DNA of 64,000 nt from Branchipolynoe longqiensis (lineage: Eukaryota; Annelida; Polychaeta; Phyllodocida; Polynoidae). The notes under the pieces are model-generated. The model did no database searches. It had not been told where the DNA came from and saw only the letters and a program-made list of their open reading frames with translations. The stretch lies in NCBI GenBank assembly GCA_030323885.1, contig CM059186.1, positions 172,159,230 through 172,223,229 of the forward strand, in the 5' to 3' direction. Below, piece by piece: positions 24,201 to 30,200 of this stretch. The first letter of the stretch is position 1; each line of letters begins with the position of its first letter. The position numbers and the translations under genes were made by a program.

Positions 24201-27200
24201 GTGGCCACTTGCCAATTTTCATCAGGAACTTTCTAGCCTTCAGGCATTTCCGCGTCCGTGTCAAGGCTACCTATTCCCGCCTACACTCACAGGAACTAGG
24301 AGTACCTCAAGGCAGCATACTGGCCGTGACCCTTTTCGGGGTCAAGGTCAATGGTATTGCTGCTGCTGTAAAGCAGGGGGTCTCCTGTAGTCTTTTCGTG
24401 GACGACTTTGTTTTATATTACAGCGGTGCTAACATGAATGTCATAGAGAGACAGCTACAACCAAGCATAAATGGGATCCATCGATGGTCAGTTCTGAACG
24501 GTTTCAAATTTTCCAAGACCAAAACAGTCTGCATGCACTTCTGCCTGCTGCGTAGAATACATGCGGAACCGGAGCTGACCCTGGATGGGGATCCCATTAA
24601 AGTCGTTGAGAAAACCAAATTTCTGGGCCTCATTCTCGACGCAAAACTGTCTTTTGTGCCACATATAAAGTACCTGAAAACAAGATGCCTGAAAGCGCTG
24701 GACATTCTGAGGGTGCTGTCCAGCTCAGAGTTGGGAGCGGTCAGAGATGTTCTGCTCTCCGTGTACAGAACCTTGGTTCGTTCACGAGTGGATTACGGCA
24801 GCATAGTATATGGTTCCGCAAGGAAATCATGTATTGGGCTGCTAGACACGATCCACCACCAGGGACTGCGCTTGGCCCTTGGGGCCTTCCGCACCTCACC
24901 AGTTCAGAGCCTTTATGTCGAAGCCAATGAACCATCACTTAATAACAGGAGAATCAAACTGGCCATGCAATATGTAGTCAAGATAAAAACTAATGCATTG
25001 AATCCTGCACACAATTGTCTATTCGAGCAACATGACGAATCCAGGTATGAAGCCAGGCCAAATTACATCCGGCCACTGAGGCTCCGAATGAAACCTCATT
25101 TGGAGGCCTTAGGTGTGGATTTGGACGTGTTGGAGGATGCCAAAGTCCCAGAACATCCCCCGTGGTCGTTGAGAAAGCCATCGGTTATCCTCCGACTCAC
25201 GGAACTGAGGAAATCTGGGACACATCCACTCGAGTACAAAGGACTGCATGCAGAGATTCAAGGCCAGTTTGCAGACCACCTCTCCATATACACTGATGGT
25301 TCGAAAGACCAAAGCCGGGTAGCTGCTGCGGCAGTCTGCCGATGGGAAAAATTTGGTGTACGTTTGCCCGATCAGTGCTCGATTTTCACTGCAGAGGCCC
25401 GAGCACTCCTTCTGGCTTTGGAGTGTATCGAGGTATCCAACCAAACTAACTATGTTATATACAGTGATTCCTTCTCTTGCCTCCTGGCTGTTGCTGGACT
25501 GAAAACGAATCACCCTATTCTAGCAACGGTCATTTATAAAATGAACCAACTGACAACAGATGGGTATGATATCCACCTGTGCTGGGTGCCTGGCCATGCT
25601 GGCATACAAGGAAACGAACGAGCTGATCGGGCTGCGAAGAAGGCCCTGAACTGTGATCTTGAACCGTGTCTGATCCCTCACTCTGATCTGAAACCACTAA
25701 TAGCCACCCACATAAAATCCAAATGGCAACATGAGTGGGATGAAAACATCAATAAACTTAAAGAAATTGAACCAACTGTGGGGAAGCCACCACAGACTCA
25801 TGCGGGAGGTCGGCGGGACCAAGTGGTCCTTAGTCGCTGCCGTGTTGGCCACTCGTGGCTTACACATGCTTTTCTGCTCAAGGGGGAACCTCCCCCTGAA
25901 TGTATTGGGTGTCAGTCCCCACTGACACTCAAACACATTTTACTAAGTTGCGTTGATTTTTTGGCCCTGCGCCAACGGTTTTACACTGCAGGCAGTATGC
26001 ATGACCTTTTTACTAAGGTAAAACAGGAAAACATTTTAGCCTTTTTGAGGGCAGCTGGACTGTACCACCTTATATAGTTTACTAAATGGATTCTATTAAT
26101 TATTAATGAAACTTTTCTTTTTCTATGGGAATTTGTTTCCCTTGACCACAGATATATGATTGTGAGCTTTCTAATTTAATTAGTGTCTATTGGCACATAA
26201 TTGATTGTCTGCTTTTACATGTAAAAGCGATGGTTTGAACAAAAAACAAACATTTCTCGCCGTGAATATGGCCTATGCTGCCGACACGGCGTAAAGCAAC
26301 CACCAATCAATCAATCAATGTAATTTCGGACACTGGTGCTCCCGTTGTGGGAGTAAGTACCATATCAGGGCTAAGTGCCGAAAGGAGTGAATTCCTAGGG
26401 GGAGGGGCAGAGGGAGAAGGAAGCGACGTGTGGTTTATGTTAATGCAGTTATCGCACCTTCAATCAATTGTTCAACCTGTTGCCCCTGTGACCCCGTACC
26501 ACTAACTGGGGCTGAGTGCTCTGCCCCCCATTGTGTTAACCATACTAATATCGAAACTCACTGTTCACTAGTTCCGGGTGTGGGTATGTGTCCCAGCGGC
26601 TTATTGGCCCGTCGCCACTATGGCGCCCCCAGCTCAATTAGCCTGAACCTTTGTGTGTTTCTGGATAACCACCTTACTAATTGCCCCATCACTCCCGCCA
26701 GTTACGGCGACCCCACTACCTTCGCCCTTTGTGACGAGATGTGCGTGTCGCTCTCGGGGGAGGAGCTCCCTGGGGGGGTGGGCGGTCACGCTCCCACTGC
26801 CACGCTTCTGGCGGGTGCCTGGGCTGTTTGTCCTAATTGGGTGAGCATCGGCCGTGATTGGCTAACTGTTTCTCCATGCGAAAGAGGCCTTTCTGTTTCC
26901 GCCTCCGATAATTATTCGCATGAATCAAGCAATTTTACTGTTACCTTGTCTTGTTTTGAAGCAACTTGCTGCTGCACACACTTCATAGCAGGCCGAGCCA
27001 CCCAATTTAAGCCTTGTCGGGCATTTTGTGACTGCTTCGCCAGGGGCAATTTCGACCCTGATTGTGACTTTATTATGCGCGGCGCCATATTTGGCTTTAA
27101 AGTAATTAATCCAACTTGTACCGCCAATTATTCGGTTAGCCACCCACCCCGCTCCATTTTTGAAACAAAGAACTTTATTGATGATAAGCTTAGATCTGAG

Positions 27201-30200
27201 CTCGCCGCGGGCTATATAAGCTATGCCGATGTAGCTCCCATTTGTACTCATAACATCTTTGCAGTCCCTAAATCTCTCGCTGCTGGCTATAGAATGATTG
27301 TCGATTGTAGTAAGCCGAGAGATGTCTCAGTAAATAACTTTGTCTATGAGATTACACAGAAATTCTCTTACCAGGGTGTTGATGATCTTGTCAAAATGAT
27401 GATCCAAGGCGAGTTCATTGCCTCCGTAGATATTAAGGACGCCTACAGGGCGATTTCCATACACCCAACCGACCGGCCTCGCCAGGCCTTATCTTGGGAC
27501 TTCGGTGAGGGAACAACAATTTTCTTGGACAATCGTCTGTGTATGGGCCTCTCCTCAAGTCCCTTCATCTTCAGTAGAATCTCTGACTTTATTGTACGTT
27601 GTGCTCGCAGGGATGGGGTCCTTCGCACTGTTAATTATCTTGACGATTTCGCTGTTCTAGGCACTGACTTTGAGGACTGCCTTCAGAATCAGCTGTTAAT
27701 AATGAAAGTTTTACGCCATCTAGGCTTCTACCTGAGTTACTCCAAACTGCCCGCTCCAGCCCAATGCCTAAGGTTCTTGGGAATAGATATAGACACTGTA
27801 AACTTGCAACTCAGACTTCTGGTGGACAAGATTGTTAAGCTAAAACATGTGCTGTGTCTCTTCCTCGGCCGAAAGAAGGCGTCCCGCAGGGAACTCGAAC
27901 GCTTGGGTGGACGCTTGGCACACTGCTCGACGGTCGTCCGGGGTGGGCGCTCCTTTTCCACCAGGGTCTACGACGCTATTCGCCAGCTGAAAAAACCATA
28001 TTTTAAATTTAGGCTAAATAACGAGTTCCGCTCTGAGTTGAGCTGGTGGCTCACCTCTGTGGATTCCTTCAATGGTTTTGCAAAAATGCTAGGCGTCCAC
28101 GCCACTACCCTTTCAGTGTATAGCGATGCGTCTAACTGGGGCTTTGGAGCCACCCACTCGGACGACTGGTTGGTGGGTAGTTTTGCCCCAGATCACACCT
28201 TGGCGGAGGAGCTGGGCCATCATTTTTCCAGCTGTTCCCCTGATATCGATAAGTTGCATATTAACATGAAAGAAATGTGGGCCGTCGTTGCCGCCTCCAG
28301 ACGCTGGTGTCATTTATGGAGGGATCGCTGTATAGTCTTTGTAACAGATAATAATACTGTCCGTGCCGCCCTATCTACCGGGCGCTGTGTAAATAAGCAT
28401 ATCATGTTATACGTAAAAGAGCTCTTCTGGCTTTCAATTACCTATAATTTCGAGATTAAATCTGCTTATGTCAGAAGTAGTGATAACATTATTTGTGATG
28501 CCCTAAGCAGGTGGAGAGATCCGGTTAGTAGGAACCGGGTAAATGGTGCCGATCATGTGAGACGCTTATGTTGCACCTCACTCTTTTCTAACTAACTCCT
28601 CTTCCTTTCCAGGTCTGGATCGCTTGAGGGGGGCGGCTAGGGCTATGGGCGACCGCTATTACTCGACAAACTCCCCCTCAACTAGGGCGATGCAGCTCAA
28701 GAAATATCTCGCCTTTATAGACGAGTTCAGGGGGATCCTTGCGCCCTTGCCATGCCCCCCCTCTCAGGTGGCTATCTACATCGTTTGGTTAGCTCGAACT
28801 CTTAAGTACTCATCTATTACTAACTACCTGAGCGCCCTTAATTTCTTTCTCAAATCTGAGGGCAGTGACCCTATTGATTTCACCTCACATCAAATACGTA
28901 CTGTCCTGGGGGGTACTAAGCACACCCTTGGTTGTGCGGTCAAGCGCGCAGCGCCCCTTCTGCCCGCCGAATTAATTAAAATGTTCTCCTTTATGTCGGA
29001 AAGCGTGGGCCACGTTTCTACGCGTGCTGCCCTTTTGCTGGCCTTCAGGGCGCTATTGCGCAAGTGCCAGATCACCGCCTCTGAATCGGTCTTGCTACAC
29101 TCAGATTTCGCCTTTTATACCTGGGGTATGGTGGTAAAAGTCCGCCACTCAAAAACAATTCAATTCTCTGAGCGTGAGCTCCTCATACCGGTGGCATGTG
29201 TGCCGAACACTGAACTGTGTGCCGTGTTCTGGGTAAAAAAGCACTTTGCCCAGGCTAAGGTGGGCCCCAGCGAACCGGCATTCCAGGTCCCTTCTGGGCC
29301 CAGTGGCTATGCTCCGCTTGACTACCCAACGCTGCAGTCGACCATTAAGCACTTCGCCTCCTTGGCGGGTCTTGCCAGAGACAATTTTTCATGCCACTCG
29401 CTTCGGCGAGGTGGCTGCACCTATTTGGCCTTACAAGGAGTTTCGATCGACGAAATTAGGACCAGGGGGGACTGGTCCTCAGATGCTATTTACAAATACA
29501 TATCCCGACCCCTGTCTGATCGGATCATCGCTGACATGCGGGTGGCTTCAGCCCTTTCAGCTGCCACTTAACTCTGTCTGGGTGGGTCCATGGGACTTGG
29601 CACTATGCGCCCAGCCAGATACTGACTATTGACTTACTGTGAAATAAAGTTGTATCCTCCATTCCGTTTCCGTCTCAGTGCGTAGCTTACACCAACGTAT
29701 ATACTACGTATATGCGGATGTAGGCGGTGCATGGGGGAGACCCCCCCCCCCCTCCGGTTTGGCAAACCGGGTGGGGGGGCCGGCTATTGTAACAGCCGCG
29801 GCACCCACTCACACAGCCCACTTGCCGCTCGCCGGCTGCCTCACTCTGCCCTGTGACGCCAGCCTGTAAAATTTTATATTTTATTCCGGTAGGGCACTAT
29901 GCGCCCAGCCAGATACTGACTATTGACTTACTGTGAAATAAAGTTGTATCCTCCATTCCGTTTCCGTCTCAGTGCGTAGCTTACATATATATATATTAAA
30001 ATCTAGATAAGTGTTTTGGTTTGGAAAATTTCATCAAATTATGCAGCTTTAATTAATAATTAGCACGGAATAAATATATAGATGGAACTGGGCTTTATAT
30101 AAGTATGCAGGGCATATCATACTTTTATAGAACTTTTCTCAATGAAAAATATCTAATCTACATCTAGCATAGGAGCATATTAAAAGGTTGTACCGCTATT

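Larger units (their letters stand above)
21743..29984 (+). mobile_element. Ngaro/DIRS-type tyrosine-recombinase retrotransposon
   Basis: 8.2 kb element (about 5.6 kb without the nested LINE) in ORC5 intron 2, antisense to ORC5. Order: repeat A1, repeated leader, Gag-like ORF, RT-RNase H ORF, tyrosine recombinase ORF, then B1-A2-B2. This split direct repeat order is the hallmark of Ngaro/PAT-type elements, which integrate by recombinase rather than a DDE integrase. There is no target duplication; both flanks are TATATA-rich. The RT-RNase H and recombinase frames are uninterrupted with visible catalytic residues. Only gag is broken by the LINE. The lineage name is by structure; a methyltransferase or SGNH hydrolase domain was not seen. 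Confidence 0.9.

Noticed and set aside
26330..26400. DTGA motif ([11 protein letters not shown]) suggesting a retroviral-type aspartic protease
   Set aside because: It is out of the gag frame and created at the LINE 3' junction; the true gag frame reads a Cys/His segment and a stop here.
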